From: Peribacillus cavernae
Lineage (GTDB): Bacteria; Bacillota; Bacilli; Bacillales; DSM-1321
DNA length: 64,000 nt
Direction of reading: 5' to 3'
NCBI RefSeq assembly: GCF_003989135.1
Contig: NZ_RYZZ01000006.1
Location: 186,001 to 250,000 of the forward strand
This document shows, in pieces, positions 16,854 through 25,066 of this stretch (the first letter of the stretch is position 1; every line of letters starts with the position of its first letter). The notes below the pieces were generated by a model. The model did no database searches. It had not been told where the DNA came from and saw nothing but the letters and a program-made list of their open reading frames with translations. The position numbers and the translations under genes were made by a program.

Positions 16854-17000
16854 GAAAGTTTCCACTTTCAAGATCAGTGAAGCTTACTGAATGAATCTCA
16901 TATTTTTTAAACTGAGGAATCTATTTGACTTCGCCAGCCCGAAGCAGCGGAATAGATTAAAGCCAGTTGTATCATTTATTTGATATGGCTGGCTTTTTTT
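16854..17000 (+). ncRNA. Structured leader with terminator upstream of the CoA-transferase gene
   Basis: Four stems follow one another. GAAAGT/ACTTTC is at 16854-16869 and TCAGT/ACTGA at 16874-16890. A long-range AATCTATT (16918-16925) with AATAGATT (16951-16958) encloses CTTCG/CGAAG (16929-16944). The last is an intrinsic terminator, AAAGCCAG...CTGGCTTT (16959-16996), with a T run. GCCAGCC (16933-16939) in the third element is the exact complement of GGCTGGC (16987-16993) in the terminator's 3' arm, which allows a competing pairing. The class is not recognised; a riboswitch or protein-bound attenuator is inferred. It could instead just terminate upstream transcription. Confidence 0.45.
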
Positions 17001-17022
17001 ATTGAAAAGGAGGGTGGTTCAT

Positions 17023-18207
17023 ATTGGCGCTTTGGATGGCATACAAGTCCTTGATTTAACAAGGGTATTGGCAGGACCTTATTGTACGATGATTTTAGGA
17101 GATATGGGGGCCGATATCATAAAAGTAGAAGCTCCCGGCGGAAGTGATGAAACAAGGGAATGGGGCCCTCCCTATGCCGGGGATGAAAGTGCGTACTATC
17201 TGTGTGCGAACCGGAATAAGCGGGCGATTACCTTAGATTTAAAATCAAAGGAAGGAAAAGAGATTGTAAAAAAACTAATCATCCATGCCGATGTTGTGGT
17301 CGAGAACTTTAAACACGGAACGATGGCGAGATTAGGCTTAGCGTATGAAGATTTAAAAAAGATCAATCCAAAGCTCATCTTTTGTTCGATTACAGGGTTT
17401 GGGCAATCCGGACCGTATAAGGACCTGCCCGGGTATGATTTTATCATCCAGGCGATGTCGGGGTTAATGAGTATAACCGGAGATGAACAATCAGGACCAA
17501 TGAAAGTGGGTGTTGCTATTACCGATGTCGTCACCGGCATGTATACAGCAATCGGAATTTTGGCTGCCCTGAACGAACGGGACAGAACAGGAGAGGGACA
17601 AAGCATTGACATATCCCTTTTCGATTCGCAGTTGAGCACTTTGGTGAATGTCGCCAGTAATTATTTGATTTCAGAGAAAGTTCCAGGACGGCTGGGCAAT
17701 GTGCATCCCAATATTGTCCCTTACCAAACCTTCGAAACGATGGACGGAAAAATCGTCATTGCGGTTGGAAACGATCGGCAGTTCAAAAGCCTCTGCACCG
17801 TTCTTAACCTTGAAAGGTTAAGTACTGATAACAGATTTTCTACCAATCCAGCACGAGTGGAAAATAGGAATGCATTAATCGATATGCTTTCCGAAGTGAT
17901 TAAAAGGAAAACAACAACGGAGTGGATTTCCCTTTTAAACGCCTATAGTATTCCGTGCGGGCCAATCAATGATCTTAAACAAGTTTTTGAAGATCCCCAG
18001 GTAAAAGAAAGACAAATGGTATGGAACTGTGAGCATCCGACCGCAGGAGATATACGATTTGTTGGCAGCCCATTGAAGTTTTCGAGGACACCGGCTGAAT
18101 GTAAAAGGCACCCGCCCGTTGCCGGTGAACATACTGAAGAGGTTTTAACACATTTAGGCTATGATCCAGTTGAAATCAGTAATCTTAAAAAAGATAAAAT
18201 TGTCTGA
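17023..18207 (+). CDS. CaiB/BaiF family (type III) CoA transferase
   Basis: Family III CoA transferase of about 394 residues that moves CoA between carboxylates. N-terminal LDGIQVLDLTRVLAGPYCTM is diagnostic; the catalytic Asp lies in AMSGLMSITGDE. The start is uncertain: AAAGGAGG (17005-17012) is best placed for an AUU codon at 17023; GTG 17014 is too close, TTG 17032 is 18 bases away, and TTG 17002 precedes the site. The acyl-CoA dehydrogenase gene follows after 12 bases, a pairing known for dicarboxylate (for example glutarate) activation; substrate here is inferred only. A structured leader with terminator lies directly upstream. Confidence 0.85.
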   Translation: MGALDGIQVLDLTRVLAGPYCTMILGDMGADIIKVEAPGGSDETREWGPPYAGDESAYYLCANRNKRAITLDLKSKEGKEIVKKLIIHADVVVENFKHGTMARLGLAYEDLKKINPKLIFCSITGFGQSGPYKDLPGYDFIIQAMSGLMSITGDEQSGPMKVGVAITDVVTGMYTAIGILAALNERDRTGEGQSIDISLFDSQLSTLVNVASNYLISEKVPGRLGNVHPNIVPYQTFETMDGKIVIAVGNDRQFKSLCTVLNLERLSTDNRFSTNPARVENRNALIDMLSEVIKRKTTTEWISLLNAYSIPCGPINDLKQVFEDPQVKERQMVWNCEHPTAGDIRFVGSPLKFSRTPAECKRHPPVAGEHTEEVLTHLGYDPVEISNLKKDKIV

Positions 18208-18219
18208 GGAGGAAGTCAA

Positions 18220-19428
18220 ATGAATTTTCATTTAACGGAAGAGCAAGAGATGGTAAGAAAGGTTGTCAGAAACTTTGTCGATAAAGAAATCATGCCATAC
18301 ATCGCGGAGTGGGACCGCCAAGGCCAATTTCAACCCAATATTATGAAACGGCTTGCAGATCTAGACTTGATGGGGGTTTGCATTCCGGAGAAATATGGCG
18401 GCAGCGGAATGGATTACAACACATTAGCGATTGTATGTGAAGAGCTGGAACGAGGCGACACCGCCTTTCGGACAGCGGTTTCGGTCCATACGGGATTGAA
18501 TAGTATGACATTGCTGCAATGGGGAAGCGAATCGCAAAAGGAAAAATATTTGACTCCACAGGCAAAAGGCGAGAAAGTCGGAGCATTTGGTTTAACCGAG
18601 CCAGATGCAGGTTCAGACGTCGCCTCATTAAAATCGACTGCCGTTAAAGAAGGCGATCACTATGTGCTAAATGGTCAAAAAACATGGATATCCCTATGCG
18701 ACGCTGCTGATCATTTTATTGTTTTTGCCTATACAGACAAAAGTTTAAAGCATAAAGGTATTTCAGCGTTTATCGTCGAACGCGACATGCCTGGTTTTTC
18801 TTCAAAAGCGATAAAGGGAAAACTGGGAATCAGGGCCGGAAATACGGGGGAACTGTTCTTTGACAATATTAGAGTACCAAAAGAAAATTTACTAGGTGAA
18901 GAAGGAGAGGGATTCAAAATTGCGATGTCCGCCCTTGATAATGGCCGCTTTACAGTAGCGGCAGGCGCCTGCGGACAGATCATGGCCTGCCTGGAAGCAA
19001 GTGTGCAATATTGTCATGAACGAAGCACATTCGGCAAAGAAATCGGCAAGCATCAATTAGTTCAGCAAATGATTGCGAAAATGGAAGCAGGCTTACAAAT
19101 GTCCAGGCTGCTGGTTTTTAAAGCAGGCTGCCTGAAAAACGAAGGGAAGAGAAACACTCGTGAAACTTCGCTGGCCAAATGGCAAGCATGTGATTTTGCC
19201 AACGAGGCTGCCAATGATGCGGTCCAAATTCATGGTGCCTATGGCTACTCAAATGAATATCCAGTCGAACGATACTTAAGAAACTCAAAAGCGCCGGTCA
19301 TTTATGAGGGAACCCGTGAGATCCATACAGTGATGCAGGCGGAGTATGTACTTGGTTACCGGGAGGATAAGCCATTAAATCAGTCTCTCCCTGACTGGCC
19401 CCACAAGGTAACAACTGCAAATAGATAA
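18220..19428 (+). CDS. Acyl-CoA dehydrogenase (CoA-transferase partner)
   Basis: FAD-dependent acyl-CoA dehydrogenase of 402 residues. Family signatures are GAFGLTEPDAGSDVASLKS (FAD/substrate), GVCIPEKYGGSG, and VQIHGAYGYSNEYPVERYLR; the catalytic Glu is in VIYEGTREIH near residue 368. The C-terminus is closer to the glutaryl-CoA dehydrogenase side of the family than the other three paralogues here. GAGGAGG precedes the ATG. Cotranscribed with the CoA transferase, so the substrate is probably the CoA ester made by that enzyme. Confidence 0.88.
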   Translation: MNFHLTEEQEMVRKVVRNFVDKEIMPYIAEWDRQGQFQPNIMKRLADLDLMGVCIPEKYGGSGMDYNTLAIVCEELERGDTAFRTAVSVHTGLNSMTLLQWGSESQKEKYLTPQAKGEKVGAFGLTEPDAGSDVASLKSTAVKEGDHYVLNGQKTWISLCDAADHFIVFAYTDKSLKHKGISAFIVERDMPGFSSKAIKGKLGIRAGNTGELFFDNIRVPKENLLGEEGEGFKIAMSALDNGRFTVAAGACGQIMACLEASVQYCHERSTFGKEIGKHQLVQQMIAKMEAGLQMSRLLVFKAGCLKNEGKRNTRETSLAKWQACDFANEAANDAVQIHGAYGYSNEYPVERYLRNSKAPVIYEGTREIHTVMQAEYVLGYREDKPLNQSLPDWPHKVTTANR

Positions 19429-19440
19429 TTGATTATTTAG

Positions 19441-19492
19441 ACATCTCCATTTACTATTAATCTAATAAACAAGTGAAATGGAGATGTTTTTT
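19441..19492 (+). terminator. Terminator/attenuator whose 3' arm holds the next gene's ribosome binding site
   Basis: ACATCTCCATTT (19441-19452) pairs perfectly with AAATGGAGATGT (19476-19487), followed by T. The GGAG at 19480-19483 in the 3' arm is the only plausible Shine-Dalgarno for GTG 19493, so folding would hide it. Confidence 0.7.
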
Positions 19493-19816
19493 GTGTTAAA
19501 TAATACATTATTTATTGCCGGGCATGCACGGCTTCCGCAGGGGATGGCTGCCAAGAGTGTCTTTGACTCATTAACGATAACCGTCGAGGTTGACTTGAAA
19601 TATGGGGTCATTTTGGACGCCTCCTGTACGTTAGCAACCGATCACGGACGCAACTTTGTCCGTAATTTGTTAAGGGGCAATTGTTTACAGGATGGAATTG
19701 ATACACCGCTGAACCTTATACAAACGTACTATCGCGGAAAAGCAACGAACGCTCTGGTAGCCGCTCTGAAAGATTTATATATCCAATACGAACAAACAAA
19801 AGGTTTGGTTAAATAA
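19493..19816 (+). CDS. DUF3870 domain-containing protein
   Basis: Small protein of 107 residues matching DUF3870: FIAGHARLPQGMAAKSVFDS, then ASCTLATDHGRNFVRNLLRG and QTYYRGKATNALVAALKDLY. Biochemical role unknown; the family commonly sits beside acyl-CoA catabolism genes, as here. GTG 19493 is chosen because GGAG lies 9 bases upstream; an ATG at 19478 would start inside the terminator stem with no site. Expression appears to depend on opening that stem or on transcription through it. Confidence 0.75.
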   Translation: MLNNTLFIAGHARLPQGMAAKSVFDSLTITVEVDLKYGVILDASCTLATDHGRNFVRNLLRGNCLQDGIDTPLNLIQTYYRGKATNALVAALKDLYIQYEQTKGLVK

Positions 19817-19976
19817 CACGATTGTGGATATGGTGAAGCATATCGATACAACAACCTGAGATGTTTCACTGTATCAAGAATTTCCGAAGAGCCACAGCTT
19901 CGGGTTTGAAAACGCAGCCAATTTCATATACATCTTGCAGATATTTGCCGGAATAAGTATAAAAAACTTGTTTTTT

Positions 19977-20004
19977 TTGAACATTCTTACTAAACTGATA
20001 GTAT
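19977..20004 (+). promoter_or_regulatory. Sigma-A promoter of the dehydrogenase-SDR-MaoC operon
   Basis: TTGAAC (19977-19982), 16 bases, TAGTAT (19999-20004). The palindromic operator begins two bases downstream of the -10 box. The rest of the 19817-20097 gap shows nothing else clear. Confidence 0.5.
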
Positions 20005-20005
20005 A

Positions 20006-20025
20006 CATACCAACTGGTTGGTATG
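20006..20025. promoter_or_regulatory. Palindromic operator, copy 1 (TetR-type)
   Basis: CATACCAAC-TG-GTTGGTATG is a perfect 9+9 inverted repeat over the transcription start region. A second, near-matching site lies at 32164-32183. Its form fits a TetR-family dimer site; no TetR gene is in the window. Confidence 0.7.
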
Positions 20026-20097
20026 ATATTTTCATAATTACATACAGATGTGTTTCAGCAAAATTCACAACAGTATTTAAGGAATGGAGTTGGTGTT

Positions 20098-21273
20098 ATG
20101 GATTTACGCCTTTCAGATGAACAGAAAATGGTTCAAAAAACAATTCGAAGATTTGTAGAAAAAGAGTTGATTCCTCTAGAAAATGATGTGTTAAGAAATG
20201 AAAGGGAAGGGAAACCGAGCCTTCCGCCCGGTAAATTGAAGGAGCTGCAGCTAAAAGCAAAAGAAGCAGGATTCTGGGGCATTAACACTCCTGAGGAACA
20301 CGGCGGTGCAGATTTAGGACAGATGATGCTGGCGATTGTCTATATGGAAGTTTCCAAGACTTTCGTTCCATTCCAATTTGGCGGATCCGCCGATAATATT
20401 CTCTATTACGGGAACGAAGAACAAAGAGAGAAATACTTAATTCCGACAATCAACGGAGAGAAAAAATCCTGTTTTGCAATGACCGAACCGGGAGCTGGAT
20501 CTGATACACGAAATATTAAGATGACAGCTGTAAAAGACGGCAATGATTGGGTTTTAAATGGAGAGAAAACATTTATCACCGGGGGAAATGAAGCAGATTT
20601 TGTTATGGTTATCGCGATTACGGATAAAGAAAAACATCAGGCTACAGGCCGTGATGGCGTTACTTGCTTTATCGTCGACCGGGACATGGGCTGGAAATCA
20701 GAATATATTGATACGATGGGCGAATGGGGACCGGCCGGCCTGGTGTTTGACAATGTCCGAGTGCCAGAAGAGAACATTCTGGGTGAAGTCCATGGCGGAT
20801 ACAAACTCGGTCTTGAGTGGATCGGCTTTGCAAGATGGATTGTCGGGGCACGTGCGGTCGGCTCAGCGGAACGGCTCCTGCAAATGGCGATTGATTATTC
20901 GAAAGAGCGCGAAACATTTGGCAAGCCCATTGCAGATAGGCAAGCAATTCAGTGGCAAATTGCCGATTCGGCGGTTGAAATCGAAGCAGCCAGATGGCTT
21001 GTTCTAAATGCAGCTTTTTCACTCGATAATGGAGAAGATAACCGTCATCTTGCATCCATTGCTAAATTATACGGTGCTAACATGGGCAATAGAGTGGTGG
21101 ACCGTGTCATGCAAATCCATGGCGGAATGGGTTATACAAGAGAATTGCCAATTGAACGCTGGTACCGTGAAGCAAGGCTTTGGAGAATTTATGATGGCAC
21201 AGATGAAATCCAGCGCATGATTATTTCCAGGAACTTACTTAAAGGACATGTTAAAGTTGGGCAATTTGGATAA
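20098..21273 (+). CDS. Acyl-CoA dehydrogenase
   Basis: Acyl-CoA dehydrogenase of 391 residues. Motifs: GFWGINTPEEHGGADLG, SCFAMTEPGAGSDTRNIKMT, MQIHGGMGYTRELPIERWYR and the catalytic-Glu position IYDGTDEIQ (Asp in place of Glu directly in that motif, so the base may be supplied elsewhere, as in isovaleryl-CoA-type enzymes). ATG 20098 follows AAGGAATGGAG; the longer frame from 20050 lacks a site. First gene of an operon with SDR and two MaoC genes under operator copy 1. Confidence 0.88.
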   Translation: MDLRLSDEQKMVQKTIRRFVEKELIPLENDVLRNEREGKPSLPPGKLKELQLKAKEAGFWGINTPEEHGGADLGQMMLAIVYMEVSKTFVPFQFGGSADNILYYGNEEQREKYLIPTINGEKKSCFAMTEPGAGSDTRNIKMTAVKDGNDWVLNGEKTFITGGNEADFVMVIAITDKEKHQATGRDGVTCFIVDRDMGWKSEYIDTMGEWGPAGLVFDNVRVPEENILGEVHGGYKLGLEWIGFARWIVGARAVGSAERLLQMAIDYSKERETFGKPIADRQAIQWQIADSAVEIEAARWLVLNAAFSLDNGEDNRHLASIAKLYGANMGNRVVDRVMQIHGGMGYTRELPIERWYREARLWRIYDGTDEIQRMIISRNLLKGHVKVGQFG

Positions 21274-21337
21274 TGAGAAACGTCCTTAAGCTAATTGAAG
21301 CTAGAACTATCAAAAAGCTAAGTTGGGAGGAATTGTA

Positions 21338-22102
21338 ATGGCAGGCAGATTTGCAGGAAAAGTGGTATTTGTGACAGGGGGAAGCCGTGGTATCGGCAAA
21401 GGAATCGTACAGCTGTTCGCAGAAGAAGGGGCAAAGGTTGCCTTCATCGATTTAAACGAAGAGTCTTTAAGTGAGACTACCAGTGAATTAAAGGATAAGG
21501 GGTATCAAGTATATTCCAGGGTTGCTAGTGTCACAGAAGCAGACCAGGTCGAAGATGCGATGAAAGAAGCTTATGATACATTTGGATCCATTGATATTCT
21601 CGTAAATAATGCAGGTGTCATCCGTGATAACCTATTATTTAAAATGACAGATTCAGACTGGCAGATGGTAATGGATGTACATCTGAAAGGCTCTTTCAAT
21701 GCGGCACGTGCGGCACAGAAGTATATGGTGGAGAAAAAATATGGCCGAATCATTAGCATTTCCTCGACGTCAGCTCTTGGTAATCGCGGCCAGGCAAACT
21801 ATGCGACTGCAAAGGCCGGACTTCAAGGATTTACGAAAACACTCGCGATTGAACTTGGAAAATATGGCATTACCGCCAATGCGGTTGCCCCGGGGTTCAT
21901 CGAGACGGAAATGACAAAGGAAACAGCCAGCAGAATCGGGATTTCTTTTGACGATTTGATACATGCTAGCGTCAGCAAAATTCCTGTCGGCAGAAGCGGG
22001 AAGCCTTCCGATATTGCCAATACAGTTGCATTTTTTGCTGATGAAAAGTCATCCTTTGTAAACGGCCAGGTCATCTATGTTGCTGGAGGACCAAAAGCGT
22101 AA
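21338..22102 (+). CDS. SDR-family 3-oxoacyl/3-hydroxyacyl dehydrogenase (FabG-like)
   Basis: Short-chain dehydrogenase of 254 residues. Nucleotide motif TGGSRGIGKG (13-22), NNAG (90-93), and the catalytic set S142, Y155 and K159 (YATAK) match FabG numbering exactly. Such enzymes oxidise (R)-3-hydroxyacyl-CoA or reduce 3-oxoacyl thioesters. ATG 21338 follows GGGAGG; the frame opens earlier at 21323. Placement between an acyl-CoA dehydrogenase and MaoC hydratase genes argues for the oxidative, catabolic direction. Confidence 0.88.
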   Translation: MAGRFAGKVVFVTGGSRGIGKGIVQLFAEEGAKVAFIDLNEESLSETTSELKDKGYQVYSRVASVTEADQVEDAMKEAYDTFGSIDILVNNAGVIRDNLLFKMTDSDWQMVMDVHLKGSFNAARAAQKYMVEKKYGRIISISSTSALGNRGQANYATAKAGLQGFTKTLAIELGKYGITANAVAPGFIETEMTKETASRIGISFDDLIHASVSKIPVGRSGKPSDIANTVAFFADEKSSFVNGQVIYVAGGPKA

Positions 22103-22127
22103 TAGCGAAAAAGGGGGTGGAATATCG

Positions 22128-22577
22128 ATGTTCAAGGATTCGATTGGAAAAAGATCCAATAAAGTTAAAAATATCGTCGAGAGAGGCGCTGTCAAAAAAT
22201 TCGCAGAAGCGATTGGTGACACACATCCGCTTTATTTGGATGAGGAAACAGGAAAGCATTCTAGATATAAGCAAAATATTGCTCCGCCAACCTTTCCAAG
22301 GGTTTTTGATTATGGGATCATTGAGGGATTAAACCTGCCTAATAAAGGGCTTATCCATGGGGAACAGATCTATCATTATGAAAGGCCGCTGCTAGTAGGG
22401 GAAGAAATTTATTGCTATGCAGAAGTAAAGGATTACTACGAAAAAGCCGGAAAGAACGGCAGTATGGGATTCCTCGTATTAGAAAATAACGGAGAAGATA
22501 TCAATGGAAAAGCCATCTTCACTTCCACATCTATCGTTATCATAACTGAAGCAGTAAGGAAGGTGCTCACAGTATGA
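22128..22577 (+). CDS. MaoC-like N-terminal hotdog subunit (FAS1-like dehydratase domain)
   Basis: Hotdog-fold protein of 149 residues. KKFAEAIGDTHPLYLDEETG matches the MaoC N-terminal/FAS1-type dehydratase domain, in which the Asp-x5-His catalytic pair is incomplete. It overlaps the next gene by ATGA (22574-22577), implying tight coupling and a probable heterodimer with that catalytic subunit. ATG 22128 follows AAGGGGGTGG. It likely helps bind the acyl chain. Confidence 0.82.
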   Translation: MFKDSIGKRSNKVKNIVERGAVKKFAEAIGDTHPLYLDEETGKHSRYKQNIAPPTFPRVFDYGIIEGLNLPNKGLIHGEQIYHYERPLLVGEEIYCYAEVKDYYEKAGKNGSMGFLVLENNGEDINGKAIFTSTSIVIITEAVRKVLTV

Positions 22578-22975
22578 CGAAGCTCTCTGAGTTGGAAATC
22601 GGCGAGTCACTTAAAGACGTACAGCTTGAAGCAGTCTCCCGATTAGACTTAATAAAATATGCCGGTGCTTCCGGTGACTACAATCCGATTCATACGATCG
22701 ATGAAGAAGCCAGCAAAGCCGGCCTTCCGGGAATCATAGCCCACGGCATGTGGACGATGGGCAATCTGGCCAAACTCTTCACTGCTCACTATGAGGAAGG
22801 TTTTATCAAGGATTACTCGATTAGATTTAAAGGCATGGTATTTGTAGATGATGTTATTACATTGCAGGCAACACTAAATGAAAAGACGCAAAATCAATTA
22901 AGCTTTGATGTAAAGGCAGTCAACCAGGCAGGTAGCGAAGTCATAAAAGGGAAAGTTCTCTATCATCAATATTGA
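22574..22975 (+). CDS. MaoC-type (R)-enoyl-CoA hydratase catalytic subunit
   Basis: Hotdog-fold hydratase of 133 residues. The hydratase-2 motif is intact: GASGDYNPIHTIDEEASKAG with D35, N37 and H40, followed by IIAHGMWTMGNLAK. Expected reaction is hydration of 2-enoyl-CoA to (R)-3-hydroxyacyl-CoA, fitting the FabG-like dehydrogenase upstream. Its start lies within the stop of the partner subunit. A terminator follows. Confidence 0.87.
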   Translation: MTKLSELEIGESLKDVQLEAVSRLDLIKYAGASGDYNPIHTIDEEASKAGLPGIIAHGMWTMGNLAKLFTAHYEEGFIKDYSIRFKGMVFVDDVITLQATLNEKTQNQLSFDVKAVNQAGSEVIKGKVLYHQY

Positions 22976-23026
22976 ACTTTTGAACGCAAGAAATGCAAAC
23001 GTTTTCTATTGCAGGATGAATAAAGT

Positions 23027-23080
23027 AAAACCCATTGACTTGAAGGTAAAATCTTTTTGTCGCTGGGTTTTATTCCTTTT
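23027..23080 (+). terminator. Terminator after the MaoC operon
   Basis: AAAACCCA (23027-23034) pairs with TGGGTTTT (23064-23071), then ATTCCTTTT. Confidence 0.6.
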
Positions 23081-23118
23081 ATACATACATAACAAGTGGG
23101 AAAAGTGGTGATCTTTCG

Positions 23119-24831
23119 ATGAATGATTTCCAAAATACGTTTTATTCGATGATTGAAGAATTACCCCATCCAGTTATCCTGATAAGCGAAGATGATCAAG
23201 TAGTCAAGTTCAATCCCTATTTCAAGGAGCTTCTGGTTCGTATTCCGAAAGGCGGTTGTGAAGTAAGCGCCATTTTTGAGGAATGGAAGTATTTTTCTGA
23301 TCAAAAAATCGCCACTGGCCATTTAGCGGAAAAGAAATATATGTTTCTAAAAATCAATGGATATACTGGGGAAGATTCTTATCGGGTATATATTGGACAT
23401 GAAACGGCATTTTTAGACGGATTAACGAAACATGTAAAAGAAGTTGAAAAGATAAACCGCGCATTAGATGCCATCATTGAAAATTCTTATGATGGGATAT
23501 ACATTACAGACCGCGAGGGGATCACACTCAAAACCAATTCGGCGATTGAGAGGATTACAGGGATACCGAAAGAATATTATATCGGCAAGTCCGTAGATCG
23601 CTTAATCAAAAGAGGGATCCTGTCTTCAAGTGTAACCCATAAAGTCGTCAAGCAAAGAAGGACCGTTTCAGTTGTCCAGGAAAATTATGCCGGAAAAGAG
23701 ACATTAATTACGGGTAGCCCTGTTTTTAATGAAGATGGCGAGATTGATCGGGTTGTCACGAATATCCGAGATTTATCGGACCTGAACGATCTATTAGATG
23801 AGTTAACAAAAGTAAATCAATTAAACAGCAAATACAAAAAAGAAATAGAGAAGTTGAGGAACATCCCATCTCGTGACAGGATTATTTTTGCAAGCGAAAA
23901 AATGAAAAGCATAGAGGAAATAATCGATAGAATTGCAGATGTCGATGCTACTGTTTTGCTATTGGGGGAAACAGGAGTGGGAAAAGATGTTCTTGCGCGG
24001 ATGATCTACACCGGAAGCAATCGCTCTGTAAAAGGGGAATTCATTAAAATAAATTGCGGCGCGATCCCCCCTGACCTTTTAGAGTCAGAACTTTTTGGGT
24101 ATGAAACGGGTGCCTTTACAGGAGCGAGCCAAAAGGGAAAACCGGGCATGTTTGAACTTGCAGATGGCGGGATTCTTTTTTTGGATGAAATCGGTGAGCT
24201 TCCCTTACCCCTGCAGGTTAAGTTGCTGCGTGCTATTCAGGAAAGAGAAATCCAGCGTATTGGCGGGACGAAGCCTAAAAAATTCGATGTCCGGATTGTA
24301 TCTGCGACGAATCGCAATTTAAAAGAAATGGTCAGGAAAGGAGAATTTCGTGAGGACTTATATTACCGGCTCCATGTGATCCCAATTACAATCCCGCCTT
24401 TGCGGGAAAGAAGGGACGATATTTTGCCATTGATTGACTTTTTTCTGCAAAATACGAACGATCGATATAATCTTCAGAAAAAACTGGATTCTTACGTGAA
24501 AGATTTCTTTTTTCGGTATGACTGGCCTGGGAATGTACGCGAGATGCTGAACTTAATCGAACGCCTTGTGTTAACGACATCCAATGAAACGCTTACGATA
24601 GAAGACCTGCCATCAGATCATAAAGAACTATATCTGTCTGACTGCGCCTGCCAATCGAATCCGCTTTCATTAAAAGAAGCAGTTGAACTTGCTGAAAAGA
24701 AAGTGCTGACCCAGGCAGTACAAAAATACCATACGACTTATGAGATTGCCGAGGCTTTGGAATCGAGTCAAGCAACGATCGTAAGGAAATTAAAAAAATA
24801 TGAAATTAAAAGTAACGAACTGACGAGGTAA
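23119..24831 (+). CDS. Sigma-54-dependent PAS-domain transcriptional activator
   Basis: Enhancer-binding protein of 570 residues. There is an N-terminal PAS-like region (about 10-105) and a second PAS domain (about 112-215, starting ALDAIIENSYDGIYITDREG). The AAA+ domain (about 250-480) has Walker A GETGVGKD (about 283), the sigma-54 contact loop GAFTGA (about 331), Walker B GGILFLDEIGE and the arginine region EDLYYRLHVIP. The C-terminal helix-turn-helix is TYEIAEALESSQATIVRKLK. No receiver domain, so the PAS domains probably sense a metabolite, like B. subtilis BkdR/RocR. Two palindromes and a sigma-54 promoter lie just downstream. Confidence 0.93.
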   Translation: MNDFQNTFYSMIEELPHPVILISEDDQVVKFNPYFKELLVRIPKGGCEVSAIFEEWKYFSDQKIATGHLAEKKYMFLKINGYTGEDSYRVYIGHETAFLDGLTKHVKEVEKINRALDAIIENSYDGIYITDREGITLKTNSAIERITGIPKEYYIGKSVDRLIKRGILSSSVTHKVVKQRRTVSVVQENYAGKETLITGSPVFNEDGEIDRVVTNIRDLSDLNDLLDELTKVNQLNSKYKKEIEKLRNIPSRDRIIFASEKMKSIEEIIDRIADVDATVLLLGETGVGKDVLARMIYTGSNRSVKGEFIKINCGAIPPDLLESELFGYETGAFTGASQKGKPGMFELADGGILFLDEIGELPLPLQVKLLRAIQEREIQRIGGTKPKKFDVRIVSATNRNLKEMVRKGEFREDLYYRLHVIPITIPPLRERRDDILPLIDFFLQNTNDRYNLQKKLDSYVKDFFFRYDWPGNVREMLNLIERLVLTTSNETLTIEDLPSDHKELYLSDCACQSNPLSLKEAVELAEKKVLTQAVQKYHTTYEIAEALESSQATIVRKLKKYEIKSNELTR

Positions 24832-24903
24832 TGCAATAGCTGCGTCTTTTTTTACTATTTTCAGAGAACAAGAGAACAAATAGAAATTAAAAGTAAATCA
24901 TTA

Positions 24904-24917
24904 ATTCAATAATGAAT
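24904..24917. promoter_or_regulatory. Upstream activator site 1
   Basis: ATTCA-ATAA-TGAAT palindrome, 45 bases (centre to centre) upstream of the second copy and about 105 bases before the sigma-54 promoter. Confidence 0.6.
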
Positions 24918-24945
24918 CACGTCTGTAAGTGGATTGCCCAAGTTT

Positions 24946-24965
24946 ATAATTCAAAAATGAATTAT
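24946..24965. promoter_or_regulatory. Upstream activator site 2
   Basis: ATAATTCA-AAAA-TGAATTAT, a perfect 8+8 inverted repeat with the same ATTCA-N4-TGAAT core as site 1. Probable binding site of the activator encoded just upstream. Confidence 0.65.
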
Positions 24966-25013
24966 TTCGAGATTAATAATCCTAGAATGTTTGATATATC
25001 AGTACATGAAGGG

Positions 25014-25030
25014 TTGGCACAGTTATTGCA
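25014..25030 (+). promoter_or_regulatory. Sigma-54 promoter
   Basis: TTGGCAC-agtta-TTGCA matches the -24/-12 consensus, with GG and GC exactly 10 bases apart. It lies 37 bases before the acyl-CoA dehydrogenase start. Confidence 0.85.
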
Positions 25031-25066
25031 TATAAAATAGGAAGGAATAGAAAGGGGTCTGGGGAA

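Noticed and set aside
24822-24853. Terminator after the sigma-54 activator gene
   Set aside because: Only a 4-bp GACG/CGTC stem precedes the T run; too weak to call.
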